Shown in pieces: positions 1 through 12,997 of a DNA stretch of 64,000 bases. Both the position numbers and the translations under genes were made by a program. The stretch is from Pseudoscleropodium purum (taxonomy: Eukaryota > Streptophyta > Bryopsida > Hypnales > Brachytheciaceae): positions 32,488,001-32,552,000 of the forward strand of contig OZ017797.1 in NCBI GenBank assembly GCA_963969395.1. Reading direction: 5' to 3'. How positions within the stretch are numbered: the first letter of the stretch is position 1; each line of letters starts with the position of its first letter. The notes under the pieces are model-generated. The model saw only the letters and a program-made list of their open reading frames with translations. It ran no database searches and was not told where the DNA came from.

Positions 1-1040
1 TTTTCATCTATTCAATTTTTAATCCATTCATTCTTAGTATTACAATCTAATGACATCCCAATAGATTTACAATAAAAAAGTGTGAATGAATGAAACTTTT
101 TAGGTGTAACATTTTAACATTGTCTATACTAGTTATGATAATATATCCAAATTAACTTCAAATTTAGGTTCTAAAGTAGAGATTGCATACATTTTATGAT
201 ATCATCAATTTACTATAGGAAAGACTAAATATTGTGTATATGGAATCACATACGACATCCGTGCAATGATCAATGTATGCTTGCTATTCTAAAAAGTGAT
301 ATAATAAGTACAAAACATATGGTCTTCCACACAATATATTTTCTGATTTTGCTAAAGCCTATACACTTTAGAATAAATGCTACAAACAAAAAATATGAAG
401 AAAAAACACTCTTCTATAAAACTCACTTTTCCTATATGCATTCAAACAAGAGATCTTCCACAATCAAATGTAAATAAATGGCCCACATTGAACCTCCATT
501 GAAACACATAGCTCTTCAATAGACCTTGTAAATCAACTAATACTAAAAGATGTGACTAGGAAAATTTGTTACTTCAATAATAGACGTTTAGGCAAAATTT
601 GCAATCACTTTCACTTACCTTACATAAGTATATGATACTAAATTCTTCTTATGATTGCTCATAGTGTTTTTATAAAGACATTTGCTCTTAATTTCTACAT
701 GATCAAACTAATAATTACTTATTGTATGAAAAATAAAATATTGGCGTAGTTTTTAGGCAAGTTCATCAAACACTTTTCAAATAATTATCTAATTCAACAC
801 ACAAAATATTTCCTAGAATCTCATAATTTAGAAATTCTAAAAATCAAATTCAACAATTTCCACCATAATTTTTTTTTAAATTCAACAATTTCAAGATCAA
901 TTTTATTTGCGCCAAACTACTTGAGCCTTTCAATGCCAACAACAATATCATTCATTAGAACGACGGATGAATTCTATCCCCAATTACGTCAAGCAGCAGC
1001 AGGCTGCGCTCGTCATTGCATTTCTTTGGCTGAGTGTTGC
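1..1040. other. AT-rich 5' flank without a recognised gene
   Basis: I see no coding region here. The stretch is AT-rich with short open frames only. The last part must hold the promoter and 5' UTR of the dioxygenase gene that follows; an open frame in phase with that gene extends back to about 921 but has no upstream ATG before 1041. Confidence 0.6.
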
Positions 1041-1055
1041 ATGTCGATTGTGGCT

Positions 1056-4022
1056 ATGGCGGAAATGGAAGGCAGCAGGCGACAAGGCGATCGCTACGTC
1101 GTCTCTGAGGAGGAGATTAACAAATACAAAAACGATGGATATGTGCATCTCAAGGTAAGTAAACAATCTGAATTTCGTTGCGATCAATCTACACGCCTGG
1201 ATTTGTCTCTGTCCTGTGTGTGACGACGACCATAAAATCTTGATTTCTGATTCGATGTATAATGCAGTCCGCCATGGCTAGTTTCTCTTTGAGTGTCGTG
1301 ATGTGATTTGAACTTCGGCGAGGGTTTGGGAAATTGGCATCTCGGAGTATGTTGGATTCGGAATTCAACATTGCGAAGGTTGTTAATGCAGGTTCCCGAA
1401 ATCGACACCGAGCAGAGTTTCTATTGCTAGACTGTTCAATTTTTATTTTTTTCTTGTTGGAAAATGAACTAGAACTCCAATGCACCAAAGAGTGCGTCAT
1501 TTGGATAATGTATGCAAAAGTTATGAAGGTTCAAAATTTTACCCGTGGATGACCTAAAACTGATACTTGAATAGATGTTTTGGAGGTCGACATCCTCCTA
1601 ATCACTGCGTAGCCATTTTCTAAAATTTTAGATGGAAATTTTGGGGTCAAGGGCTATGTTGTGTGTCTACCTTGTTATCTGGCGGATGTCGAAAGCCTTG
1701 TTACTGGAGGACTTTCTCTCTCGCCAACATGGGATTCGACATTAGAATCTACTCGCTTCTGTACTTGTACTATGTAATTCAATTTGAATTTTGGAGGAGA
1801 GTAATGCATCTCATACTTACTAGTCACGACGTGACGACGTGGGTACTATTACCTGGAATTTTCCTCCAAAATTGAATTGTTTAGCATAATCCCAAACAAC
1901 TTATGAGCTTATCCCAATTGTTTTTTTCCCTAGTTCTACACCTCCTATTCTAAAACTTTTCTTTAAACAGGTACTGTGAGACTCCTGCCTACCAAGTTCT
2001 TGAGGAAGGCAAATTTTATGAAAGTGACAGTAGAGGTTATGAGTCATAACTGGGCTTTTGTTCGTAGCGAATCGGAAACTGCAATCTATGCAAAGCATAT
2101 CAGGTTGGAGTTATAAATGGAGCAATTGTAGGTAAGGGTTTTATTATGCTGTTTGTAGAATCCCTTATCATGAATCTGTACTGCTGGCAGGGAGTGTTAT
2201 CAGAAGAGGAGATGCGAAAGCTGGAAGAAGAGTTCATGGCGTTCGTGAGGCGAGAAGTGCGTGTGGAGGGTCGTGACTTCTGCGACATGTCAGGGGACTA
2301 CTCCAAGCCCATCGACAGCTTCTCCATCATCAACATCATGCTGCCGTCCAAGTATTTATTGCATGCTCTTGTTGTTAAATGAAAGTGGGTTCCGATATAC
2401 CAAAGAATGTGGCATTTGGAACCGTATGCAAAATTTATGAAGGATGAATGTTTCATTGGTAGATATTCTGAAACCGCCGCATGTCCAGATGTTCATGTGA
2501 GGGTGTGTTCATCCTCTTAATCACTGTGTTCATATTGTCGAAGATTTTAGGATGGTGTTTTTGGGTTAGTGACAAGTTTGGGTGTCCCTACCGTAGTGCT
2601 AAATCATTTCATTGAAGCTTGATCATTTTATTCAGGAACTATTTAGTTGATCAAAGGATTCGCATCAATTAGAGAGGAGCAAACCTTCTTCTGACCAGTG
2701 AACAAGAGAGTGACATGATTGCCTTTAAACTTGGACTTGGCATTGTGTGTGGCTACTATGTGCATTGGTATTCATTAAGGTTTTCATTCTTGCAGGTATA
2801 ATCCCTGTCTAAAAGGGAACATATACGAGAAACGAGCTGCTTCTATTACTGAGCAATTACTGGGCTCTGACATGGTCGTGGACTATGATCAATTGCTTGC
2901 CAAGCCACCCAACAAACCGGATGCAGAGTTCAAATGGTTAGATACTTCTCCCATCGTCGTTAAATGTGTATTATCTTCATCCTTGTTGCCACAGATAGAC
3001 AACTCTGTAAGGTATGGTAGAGGATACTCTATCCGTCTCTTAAAGCATGTTAACCAATCAATGTAAGTGTGCCTTCATTGGTGGAGCACTCAATAGAGCT
3101 CACAGGAGAGATCATTTTGGTAACTACAAGAGCCGAACTCTTCTTAGATCAACTTGTTTTCTTACTCAATGTATTGGTTGATTTTTTGTGCAATCATTCA
3201 GACACTGGGAGGTTATGTAGACCACTATTGAAGGGACAGTAGAGTACTCCATTTCCGTTCCAAGGTCGGTGGCCATAGACATTTAGCGAATTCATTCTTA
3301 CATCCACCTTGCTAGTTGAAGGCCGACCAATTGTATTGAAAGAGATGGTAGCAGGAATCAGTCAATACGAGACAGGATGAAGTCCGTAACGCTTTAGTAT
3401 CCTATCAGATGGGTTACTGTCAGCATCATATTTATTAAAATCTCAAAGATTGGCAATTTCGAGGCGCTGACTGGAACAGCAATTCCTTTACTGTTTTTTT
3501 TAGCTCTGAGAACGAGAATGTCACAATCTTTGCACTCTGAATCGCAGTCTTGGCCAGTTTTACAAATTTGAGCATTTTTGTAGGCACCAAGACTTGGCAT
3601 ATTGGCCTGTGACGAAGGACACACGAACGGCTTCCTTCTGGCTTGCGATAGACAACTCTCGACTAGAGAATGGATGCGTGCAATTTGTGCCAGGCTCACA
3701 TCTGGAGAAGAGTTTGCGGCACCATGGGCCACTGCATGGGGACCGGGACAAGTCGCACACGTTGGCGGCGACATTGTCAGAGGGTGATAAAGCCAAGCCC
3801 GCCGAGATTGACAGAGGCGATGTAACCGTGCACCATGAGCGGATCTTACACGGCTCCGGAGGGAACTTCTCCTCCAGCAGCTGGCGGCGAGCATGGGTTG
3901 TGGCGTTTCGATCGAAGGAAACTGTGCAGACTGAGAGGCAGATGGGCTTCACGCACTCCCATAACGACAATCTGAAGGTGTTGAATGAAGTGGGTAAGGA
4001 AACAACTGTAGAGTTCCAGTAG
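1056..4022 (+). CDS. Phytanoyl-CoA dioxygenase (PhyH) family protein, four exons
   Basis: Exons 1056-1154, 2191-2351, 2796-2936 and 3584-4022 join in phase through GT-AG introns to a 279-residue protein. The family are non-haem Fe(II)/2-oxoglutarate oxygenases; the founding enzyme hydroxylates phytanoyl-CoA in peroxisomes, but plant members may have other substrates. Visible features: a short N-terminal segment with EEEMRKLEEEF, the metal-binding HQD (H135, D137) at the start of exon 4, then YWP, a conserved NGC-F-PGSH stretch, and the distal His in LHGSGGN (H223) followed by a WRRAW block that should hold the 2-oxoglutarate-binding Arg. I chose ATG 1056 (ATGGCGG, good plant context, length close to plant homologues of about 280 residues); ATG 1041 is in frame upstream. 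I see no obvious peroxisomal tripeptide: the C-terminus is EFQ. Introns 1 and 2 carry copies of a dispersed repeat. Confidence 0.9.
1425..1552 (+). repeat. Dispersed intronic repeat (family R2), copy in PhyH intron 1
   Basis: This segment resembles 2376-2445 (+), 8050-8190 (-) and 32390-32500 (-). The shared core runs TTCTTGTTGG, a variable part, then CATTTGGAT and TATGCAAAAGTTAT. Similarity is imperfect (my reading, roughly 70 percent over about 100 bases), so these are old copies. Confidence 0.55.
2376..2445 (+). repeat. Dispersed repeat R2, partial copy in PhyH intron 2
   Basis: It contains the core TGTGGCATTTGG followed by TATGCAAAATTTATGAAGG, matching the other R2 copies. It lies just downstream of the exon 2 donor at 2352. 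Confidence 0.5.
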
Positions 4023-5301
4023 TAAGGTGGGTGTCTTTCTGAGCTCTGATCCGAGTTTTCAAAGAGGTTGCACATTTCAAAACATTTTACAGTCATTTGT
4101 CTTTGAAAGATAAGTAGAAACTGTGTCTAACCTACTTTGATTCATAGTTTTGAGACTCTTTTTGAATTAGTTACGAAGTTCTGAAGTTGGAAAGAAGGAG
4201 CTCTAAAAACGTCCCTACACTGAAATGTCAACCGGTCATAAGACATTGTGTTAGACGACGCTTCTGGAGGAGGGCAATTTTAGGGCACCCCGCCCAACAC
4301 ACAGACATCAATATCGGCTCCCTTTCTGTTTTGTTTGGAGCCAAACGAATGGGAATTTTCATTGCGGAGGATTAGTTCCAAACAATAAGCCCACAGCTGG
4401 AGTAATGCGCAGCGAAGGGAAATTTCTGCTGGGTATTTGCATATGGATTTTTAATTCTCCGAATGCCGGTTCACTATCGGCAAGTTGTATATACGAATTT
4501 TGTAAATAAAGCTCCGGATACGATTCTGTCAAACCCCTTAGCATTCTGGATTTGGAGTGCCAAATTGTCAGTCTACTATAGAAATCTCTTAAACATAGGA
4601 TTCGTAGAGAATTAGCATTTAAGGCCTTGAAAATTGCCAATATAATGAATATCTGCTAACATGATGAAATGGAAATTTGTTCGATGAGTGCACATATCTG
4701 CTATGACAGCCGTGTCTGAGAATGGTATTTAATATTAAAACCAGGTACTCCAGCTTGCAAGAAGTATCAAACCAGCTGTACAGGTGAATTACTATCAAGG
4801 CTTCCTCTCCAATATTCTTGAATTCAAGATGTACTGTACAAGCATGTGTTTGTCAAAAGGATTGGAGTATCTTAGATATCTTGATTCATCTGAACATGGG
4901 CCCAAGATGTTAGAAACTCCTTCCAAGAATGGTCCACTTCACCTCTGAAATTCCAGCAACCTGGTTGAAAGGGAAAATCCTACGGATGATGTTGAGACGT
5001 GTCCAACGGGTAGGGTAATAGTCACAATCTTTTCCTTTTCTTAGTCCAGGAGGGTAGGGAGACATAATCCTCATCCTAAAGAACACACAATTGAGGTTTG
5101 CAACTCCCGATATACCATTTCGAACACAGATGGACAGTGTATTGCACTGCATCATTACCAGTAGTAATCGGGAAACCACCTTGTAGGTGGAAACTGTGAT
5201 CAGTAATAACACTTTTCAAATAAAGAATAGGTGACCTATATTGGTCTAAGAATTTCTATGCCCACTACTATTTTCGAAGGCCGCAATGTAAAACGCAGCA
5301 G
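4023..5301. other. Intergenic region between convergent genes
   Basis: The PhyH gene (+) and the tRNA-binding gene (-) converge here. I see no ORF with family resemblance, no RNA gene and no clear repeat. It should contain both 3' UTRs. Confidence 0.6.
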
Positions 5302-8300
5302 TCAGTGAATAGCAGCTCCATCAGGCAGTCCGGGCACTTGGATTCTGCCAGTGGATGTCACGAGGGGCCTGCTATCGAACACTGCTAAGCCGCCTGCAAT
5401 AAAGTTAGCACCACATTATTTAGCTAGTGCAGGCAGTGTGCTTTCATCTTTCACTAAGTGTCAACACGTTTGAAACGACTATATCTAGTGCCACAACTAA
5501 CCAAGAAGGTACGATGAACACTGCTAGAAATTAACGAAACCACGTATTGTATGTGGAGAGTTGTGGTTTTGTAAACTAAGATACTCAGGTAGAAAATCAG
5601 TCAACACGATCAGGTAGGCCATGGTCAGGACATATCGTGTAAGGCATAGAAGAACTAGATTTGGACGTCTAAAACAAGGCCCAATAAACAGAGTCTACGA
5701 AACAACCACTATGTCACCTTGGATATCAGTCTGAAAACGCATTCAACGTGTTTAGCGACATACAAAATATATAGAATGATTAAGGCAAAATCAAGAAATG
5801 AACGTGTACCTTCAACTTTTAGAAGAGGCACGATTTTCTCCCATACTTTTGAGCTTAGCTGCTTAGCTGGGCTGGCACTAGGAGCTCCACCCTGCAGAGA
5901 AAGATATAGAGGAATCATGCTGGATCCCTTTCAACCACACTAATTTGTTCTAATAGTATATGACACTAATTTACCAAAGTCACACTATTTTGAATTAGTG
6001 GAAGTTGAATATTACTATATTGTACCAATAAGCAAAATAAAAAAAAATCCTGTGGTGACACTAATTTTCTAGGTGACACCAATTGCCCCCTCCCCACCCC
6101 CCACCCCTCACTAATAGGACAAATCAGTGTACCCTTAAATAATATAATAATATAAAAATAAAAAATCTCAATGGATCTTAGGTTGTCTATCTAATTAATT
6201 GCTTACAAAACGAAATAGGCGACAAAAACCAGGATAAAAGAAAAGGGACTATCTAAAAGCAAACAACCATGCGTAAAGAAGTAACCCAAAATCAAAACTA
6301 GCTTAAAATTCAAGTTCAAAGTTTGGAGCTTCAGATGTCAACTCCAAGCTTAAAATTGAAAGCTTTGGAAGCTAATAGATGACTATAGTAAATTCCATAA
6401 AAAATTCTATCATTCTAAAACGTAGAGCATGAAGTCTTCCATACATATTCATATATTTGACACCTACCTTGAAAATTTGTAAAATATTTTTTTAAACTTC
6501 TTTAGATATAGAAGTGACATTTTCTGGCAACGTGTGGGGGCGGGGGGGTGATATCAAAGAACTACAATAAGTTAGAACTACTTGGAGACAACCTCGACAA
6601 TTTTCCGCCGTATATCAGGACACATGCAAATATGGCCGCTCACCTCTTGAAAGATACGGTCCCCCGGAGCGGCTTCTGACGGAGGTTCAAGTACCTGCAC
6701 GAGAATGAGCAGAACAAAGCTCAATTTACGCAATTCTATACCAAACCATCGTCTAGAAATAATATACGTCAAATGTCAAGCAACAGATCGGTGGTCAAGC
6801 TACTCAACCCTCAATTGTTGATACCAAAATGTTTGGAAACAAGGCTCAAAATGCCTGCTAAATTTTATAAAAGACCAGAAATCAAAATTGTAACCCACAA
6901 AATGCCAACTGCAGTGATTTTTGACCAAAGTTTAAAAAAAAATTGGACAGGGATAGATAATGTGAATTTAACAAACTAGTCTAGAATTCGTTAACTTTGA
7001 GTTACAATTTCCGTGCAAAGAGGAGTCTCGACTCATGATAAGAGGAAATCTTTATACAAACTCGCATATCCCAACCCATAAAATTAAGAAGCCTACCTTA
7101 ACAATCTCACTTCCTTCCTCAGTAGCCACTGAACCCGCCAATATCATGGCTTCACTAACTTGTCCCGCAAGCTTGGCAGTCTTCAAATTCAAAATTACAC
7201 AAACTTTTTTACCTTGCAGCTCCTCCACCGTCACAAATTTCTTCAAACCTGCCACAACCTGCAAACTCTGGATCCTAAGAGAACGATGTGCGTTGCGACT
7301 ACTGTTATTGTTGAGGTGGATTCCATGTGCCAAGAAAAAGTTAACAGAACCCTATATGCTCGTTGAACCACCAAGATTCTTAGACTCCAAAAAATCCTAG
7401 TCATCCATTGACGATAGAAAACGGCTTTAAAACAATCTGACTGTACTTGATGGAACAGAATGTAGAAGCACATGAAAATCGTAATAATAAATCATTTTCA
7501 AATTATATTTTTTATGTCTTGTGAAGAATAAATGTGATCTCATACAGTATAGATTGTGGTATGGACAAGTTCTAGGGACATGTGAAGCAAAAGGACAAGC
7601 AGTTCACAAAAAAATTTGCACCTGTTTAATATTGCCGCCGCCCGCATCTATTTTACAGACATACAACTTCTCGGAGTTTGGATGATTTTCCACGGATTGC
7701 ACCACGGCCACCTGATCCACACGATACGCATAAATTAGAGTCAAAATTGTATACACACAAAAATTGGACTGCAGGGTATTGTCAGGGAAGAAAATGACTC
7801 AGAGATGACACCAAAATTTCAAGAATACCTGAATAAGAGCTTTGTCGAAATTGTCATTCTGCTCATTTCCACTGGCAACTGGAGTATTATTCGCAGCTTT
7901 AGCTCCCGGAAGCTTCACTGGCATGCACAGACGAAAACTTCAGAATAAAAAACAACGGTGACGAGTAAGTAGAGCTACCCAATTGCAGCACAATACTTAA
8001 ATGAACCCCAAAATATTGCACAATGAGTCCACACCACCTTAACATCAAAACTCGCGTCTGTTGAAGTTATCGACAATAAAAACTCTGAACCTCATAAAAC
8101 TTTTGCAAATTATACCCAAATAATGCATTCTAGGGTACACTGGAATCCTCTTTGATTCGCTAACAAGAATGTTTAGGAATCTGGTTATCCTAATAACTAT
8201 GCTGAGGACTTCGTTGATATTCGGTGTGGTTACCTTATTACATAACAAAGGTTGCTATCGCAACCTTGAATATCACCTCATACTGGCATCTACATGTAAT

Positions 8301-8760
8301 GGTACCAAATAATAAAATTAAAAGCATGCAGGGGAGGCAACGTCTAGGGTCCAAGAACAATGGAGGTAAAGCACTTACAGTTGCGTCCTTTCAGGACGTC
8401 CGGAATGGGCTTCTCACCACTCTTCTTGTCACTTAGCTTGGGTTTAACGTCTACAACTTCCTCCTGGAAAATTTAACACGACTTCCTCAAAACTCACTTA
8501 GGTCTAATAACAAATATTTTCACTGATAAAAATTCTGAAGAAAAAGATTATAGAAAAAACGAAATTTCGCCAATTCTTGATCAAGCTCAAGAAAACCATT
8601 TCCTTACCGCTCTTTGAATCGGTTCACCAGACACTACTGCAGGTTTGGTGACAGGCACGGGGGCCGCAGGAGCTGCGGCAGGCTCCGAATTCGAGAGACG
8701 CGCAAGGATGGAATCCAAGTGCGCAATGGCATCATCAATGGCGCTCACGGACTGTGCCAT
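5302..8760 (-). CDS. EMAPII/AIMP1-like tRNA-binding OB-fold protein, eight exons
   Basis: Exons in transcription order: 8760-8608, 8463-8379, 7917-7829, 7711-7622, 7258-7097, 6694-6644, 5891-5810 and 5393-5302. All junctions are GT-AG and the phases fit, giving 804 bases and 267 residues. Residues 1-108 are an acidic/Ala-Pro-rich N-terminal part with a short helix (IDDAIAHLDSILARL). From about residue 110 (VAVVQSVENHPNSEKLYV) to the C-terminus lies the tRNA-binding domain of the Trbp111/Arc1p/MetRS C-terminal type, with VVAGLKKFV, VILNLKTAKLAG and SEAMILAGS, continued by the EMAPII-like extension PPSEAAPGDR and LVTSTGRI. Such proteins bind the tRNA elbow and assist aminoacyl-tRNA synthetases in the cytosol. 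The last two exons are small and far away, so automated annotation may miss them. Intron 2 holds an R2 repeat and intron 6 an AT-rich stretch with C-rich and G-rich runs. Confidence 0.88.
8050..8190 (-). repeat. Dispersed repeat R2, copy in intron 2 of the tRNA-binding gene
   Basis: Read on the minus strand it matches the R2 core: TTCTTGTTAGC, then ATTATTTGGGTATAATTTGC and AAAAGTTTTATGAGGTTC. Confidence 0.5.
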
Positions 8761-8960
8761 CTCTCCACGTCAGAAAAGAACTCGCTTTTCACGATTCTCG
8801 CACTTTATGGGACACGAACGGGATGGTATCCGTCACCACCACGGGCACTACAGAATGGCGACAGGCACAGTTCAATGGAAAACTGCAGCAAGATTTGGAG
8901 AAGAATCAGTGTCGGAGAGAGAGGAATGAGCAGTCGCGTGTTGACAGGGTTACAGGGCAG

Positions 8961-8973
8961 GGTTTAGGGTTTT
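8961..8973 (-). promoter_or_regulatory. Telo-box upstream of the tRNA-binding gene
   Basis: On the minus strand this reads AAAACCCTAAACC, a plant telo-box, about 200 bases upstream of the ATG at 8760. Telo-boxes are known in promoters of translation and cell-cycle genes in plants, which fits this gene. Confidence 0.55.
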
Positions 8974-9306
8974 GGCTTGGAGCTTTCTTGAAACTTGGAT
9001 GAATGATTCTGGATGAATGAGCTCATCCTACTGTTGTCGGCGGCCGCTCGCTCGCCCGGAGGTCCGTAGTTTTCAAAATCTGGACGACGAACAGATAGAA
9101 ATTCAGTTTCTTTCTTGTTACTGCTTGGATGAAAGTCATCTAATTTGTGGAGATTCTTTATCAAGTTGTTGACCTATCCAATGGTTGGATTTGGTGTTGC
9201 TAGAGTTCATATTTTTCTAAAATTATAAATGTGGAAGTGTGTCAAGCCAAAAATCGCATTGATTTTAGTTCAAAATTGGATATGCAAAAATGAGGTTATA
9301 GATTAA

Positions 9307-9529
9307 CCTTGTAAGGTCGCCGCGGAGACTAAGTGTCCAATGGATGATGAAGAATTCCTCTATATAGTACAAAAGTGCAACTATTCATCCTCCATGTTTT
9401 GTTGTGAAAAGGGAACTTCTTTTATAGTAGTTTGACTTCCAATGAATATCTTTTCATTTTTTTAAGCAATTGATTCCCACGGTATTAAAAAATGACGATT
9501 TCAATAGAGCCTGGCCCGTCCTTACAGGG
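9307..9529. mobile_element. TTAA-flanked MITE, family M1
   Basis: A 223-bp segment flanked on both sides by TTAA (9303-9306 and 9530-9533). Its ends are inverted repeats: CCTTGTAAGGTCG on the left and CCCTGTAAGGACG on the right read in reverse. The inside matches the reverse complement of 39591-39807. TTAA target sites are typical of piggyBac-type elements; a 3-base TTA/TAA site (PIF/Harbinger) cannot be excluded. Confidence 0.65.
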
Positions 9530-10148
9530 TTAAAAAAACACAAAAATTTCAAAAAATCACTACATCAAGAGAACCTTGTTTCAAATCCATTCCAACAAAT
9601 TTTACTCAAAAAATGATAATATTTTACTTGTAATTGAATTTAGAAGGAATTTAAAAATTTCTCTTTCAAAATTTATAAAAAAAATATTGATGATAGCAAT
9701 AGTAAATCTAACCGCATGGATGGAATCTACAACTCAAATCTACTACTCAAAATCTACAACTTCTATTTGTATGTCAATTCTAAAATATTCTTCCAAATAG
9801 CACTTATAATGATTTTCTCCAAATCATCAATTTGGGAAAAGGATCTAGATGTTTAGGGGATAACTTTACTACTATAGTGTGCCCTATGTTGTTGCCACAG
9901 TCAAAACAAAAAGTAAAAGTAATTTTCTAATTTTCTAATTCATAAAAAATTTAAAATTCAATATCTTTCACATTATAGATTCAAACACCACAAAATAATC
10001 CTTGTGCATTTCTCCTTGAAGAGAGTTTTTTGATGGTACTGCAAGAATATAAATAGGGGATATCTAAACAGTTTCAGAGATCTCACTATAACAAATAAAA
10101 TAAACAAACAAACTCATTTAAAGTATAGATCTAAGTTCATATCATTAA

Positions 10149-11331
10149 CCCCTAAGTTCCTTGATTGTATTTTTACCAAAAGAGCTCCAAAATTGCCATT
10201 TCTTGGACAAGTACCAAAAACATTTTAAAAATATTTTTGTATACATTCAATCATAGGATCTTGTATTATGATAATTTGAGAAGATGTGGAAAAATTTTCA
10301 GAATTTCCATGGTGTAGATTGCAAAATATTAGCATTTCAATTGACAAAAAGCCTTTTTTTGGCCCTTCAAAAAATCGGGCAGCTACACTTCACAAGGTCA
10401 CATTTGTATGAAAAATGTCCAAAATGATTGCAACTGTTTGGATTCATTCTTCGAGGCAAGTTGGCTACATGCTTGAAAAAATTTAGATGATTTGGAATTG
10501 TACAACATACAAGAAAAAAATAGTAAGTAGAAAGAAGTAGAAAAGGAATCAAAATACTAAATTGTTAATAATTTAGTTATAAAATTGAAAAATGCCAATC
10601 CCAATGATTGTAATGTTGTAATAAACAATCTTCACCTAATATTTTTTTTTTTTTTTTTTTTTTATCAAAAATACTAAAATTGAGTTCAATAAAGAACTTC
10701 AAAGTTTATTTTGGAGTAGAGAATCCATAACTGCCCACAAACTAAAACATCTCATAACTTTTGATTCATTGATCATAATGGAATGATTCAAAGCTTTCTA
10801 CATTAGAAGAGTTTGGGGGGGTCTAGAAGCCAGTTTTGGGCCTGTTTTCCCACAGTTGTTCTTTGCAGTGAGGGGAACGACCCGCTGTCAGAATTTTCTT
10901 TTTCATAAAATAAAAAATAAAAAAATAAAAAAATAAATTGGTCAATGACGTGGCAGAGTCTTGGCCACGTCAGACCGTTGCACCAAACATGTTCCCTATG
11001 TTCGTAGACTATGATAACTCATAGGCATCCAGAGGCGCCAAAAATATTCTAATGTGTATATATAGATTTAGAAAATTAATTTCAAATTTTAATTTTGAAA
11101 AAAGTGATTTTTTCAGATCTACCTGGACTGCCCAAGTTGAGATATAAACTACATATAAGGACATAACTTTTGACTCATATTTCTAAATGTCTTAAAATTT
11201 AGTGCACATGAAAGATATTCTTCATCCACACCTTTAATTAAAATTTGGGCTGAAAATATGGAAATCTCCACTCACATGCACCTACCCAAAAAAGTTATGT
11301 TGCCAAAAAAGGCACCCTGGTCCTTTAGGGG
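10149..11331. repeat. R1 dispersed repeat, TTAA-flanked copy 1
   Basis: Noncoding 1183-bp copy flanked by TTAA. Ends are inverted: CCCCTAAGTTCC on the left and, read in reverse, CCCCTAAAGGACC on the right. The left 650 bases match 44160-44820, 61637-62281 and, in part, 54415-54615. Shared blocks include GGATCTTGTATTATGATAA, TTTGTATGAAAAATGTCCAA and TGAAAAATGCCAATCC. Probably a nonautonomous DNA transposon. Confidence 0.7.
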
Positions 11332-12824
11332 TTAAATAGCCTAACCTATCCCACCTTAGAGATTGGAATAATCCCTCCCAAAATCCTTGGGAGTGAATTT
11401 AATTTAATTTACAAAGAGTCATTGGCTAGCCATAGATAAATATAAATTGCATGAAGATAGAAATTGGAGATAGTTAGTGGACTCAGAAGTTACAACACCC
11501 GAGGATTTTTTGCTTTGAGGGGGAGCAAAAGAACCCTCCCAACATTTAATAATAATGTTATGTTTGCAAAAGTTGATACAAGGTAATTGCACCTATTTGC
11601 ACGATTCCTTTATAAAACCATCCCTTACAAATTTGTGCCCCAAATATACAACCTCTATTCATGAGAGTCTAGGTAGGGTCTTTTTTGGATACACCAATTT
11701 TCATCACAAACTTTGAAAATTCATAGTTTATTCTTATATATAATATCCAAAAAATGCATAAAAAAATAATCAAGACTTTCTTTGGACTTCTTAGAAGACT
11801 TCAATCACAACATCCAACAAAAAATAGGCAATTTAATAGGAAGAGCAATACTCAATTGCTTATTTACTTAGGTGCATTTAGATGTAGCTAGTTTCTTTAA
11901 ATTGAATTCACCAAGGTAGTATAGTAAATCATTTAGGGCATTGCAATGCATGCCTTAAACCTAGGTTTGGTACCACTATTGACTTGGCATAGGAGCAAGC
12001 CTATAAAACTCATGTTTGGCATGCAAAAATTACTAAGGCAATGTAATATTTTATAAGGATTAAACACTAATAAAAGTACACTTTTACTTTAATTCTAATA
12101 GTTGTAAGCATTAGAAAATGACAAATTCAGAGAGTTGCATTCATAGATGCAGTCATCATTACATATGTAAAAAAATCTTGTGCTTGTAGCACTTATTTAT
12201 AAATCAAATATATTGTTTGCAAGTGCCAATCAAGAAAGAAGCAATATAGAGGCCATGATTGAACTTTCAAGATAGAGTAACAAATGCATTAAGGCCCCCT
12301 TTTAAATTGACTTTTCAAAACCCAATTAAATATTGTTGCTAGTATACCTTAGTAATGGATGCAAATATTGTAAATGCCCTAGAAAAATGTAATTGAAGGA
12401 TTGATATGTACAAGGTAAATAACAAAATCATATTCAACATTACAATAATTTCTTTAGAAATGGTCCCTCTTAAATCAAACAATTCAAAATATTATAAAAA
12501 AATTATGCTAATTCAAAAATAAATTAGGAAATATAAATGTAAAATTCATAGACTATTGATAAAAAAAAAATGTTAAGGTAATTACACTTGATTGCTATAC
12601 TTGCAACATTGAATATAATGTCTTTTATTAGATAGTCACTTTTCTAAATATTCTTCTTAGTTAGTGAAAGATGACTCAAGTCCATCAAAGAATATATTAT
12701 ATTGATGATATATACAATTGGAACTTGTAAGAATTTAAAGTTTTAATGATAAATGAACCAAAACTAGCTTAAAATCAATTGTTGAACATTCTCAAAATCA
12801 ATATGATTGTAATAATTTATTATA

Positions 12825-12997
12825 CCCCCTCTATTCTAGAATGATCTTCCGTTCGCTCAAAAATGATTACAAATTTTTAGCACTTTAATGATTAAAAAAA
12901 ATGAAAATGTTATAATAATGATTATACCATTATATTTTGCCTTTAATTTGAACACTTTTATTCATCCAATCGGAAGATCATTTTGAAAGAAAGAGAA
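12825..12997. mobile_element. Stowaway-like (Tc1/mariner) MITE
   Basis: About 173 bp flanked by TA on both sides (12823-12824 and 12998-12999). The 27-base terminal inverted repeats match at 19 positions, including the inner AATGATCTTCCG exactly. The left end CCCCCTCTATTC resembles the CTCCCTC start of plant Stowaway elements. Confidence 0.6.

Noticed and set aside
3394..4096. Minus-strand open frames opposite PhyH exon 4 (166 and 178 codons)
   Set aside because: They are antisense shadows of a clearly conserved exon and have no family resemblance.
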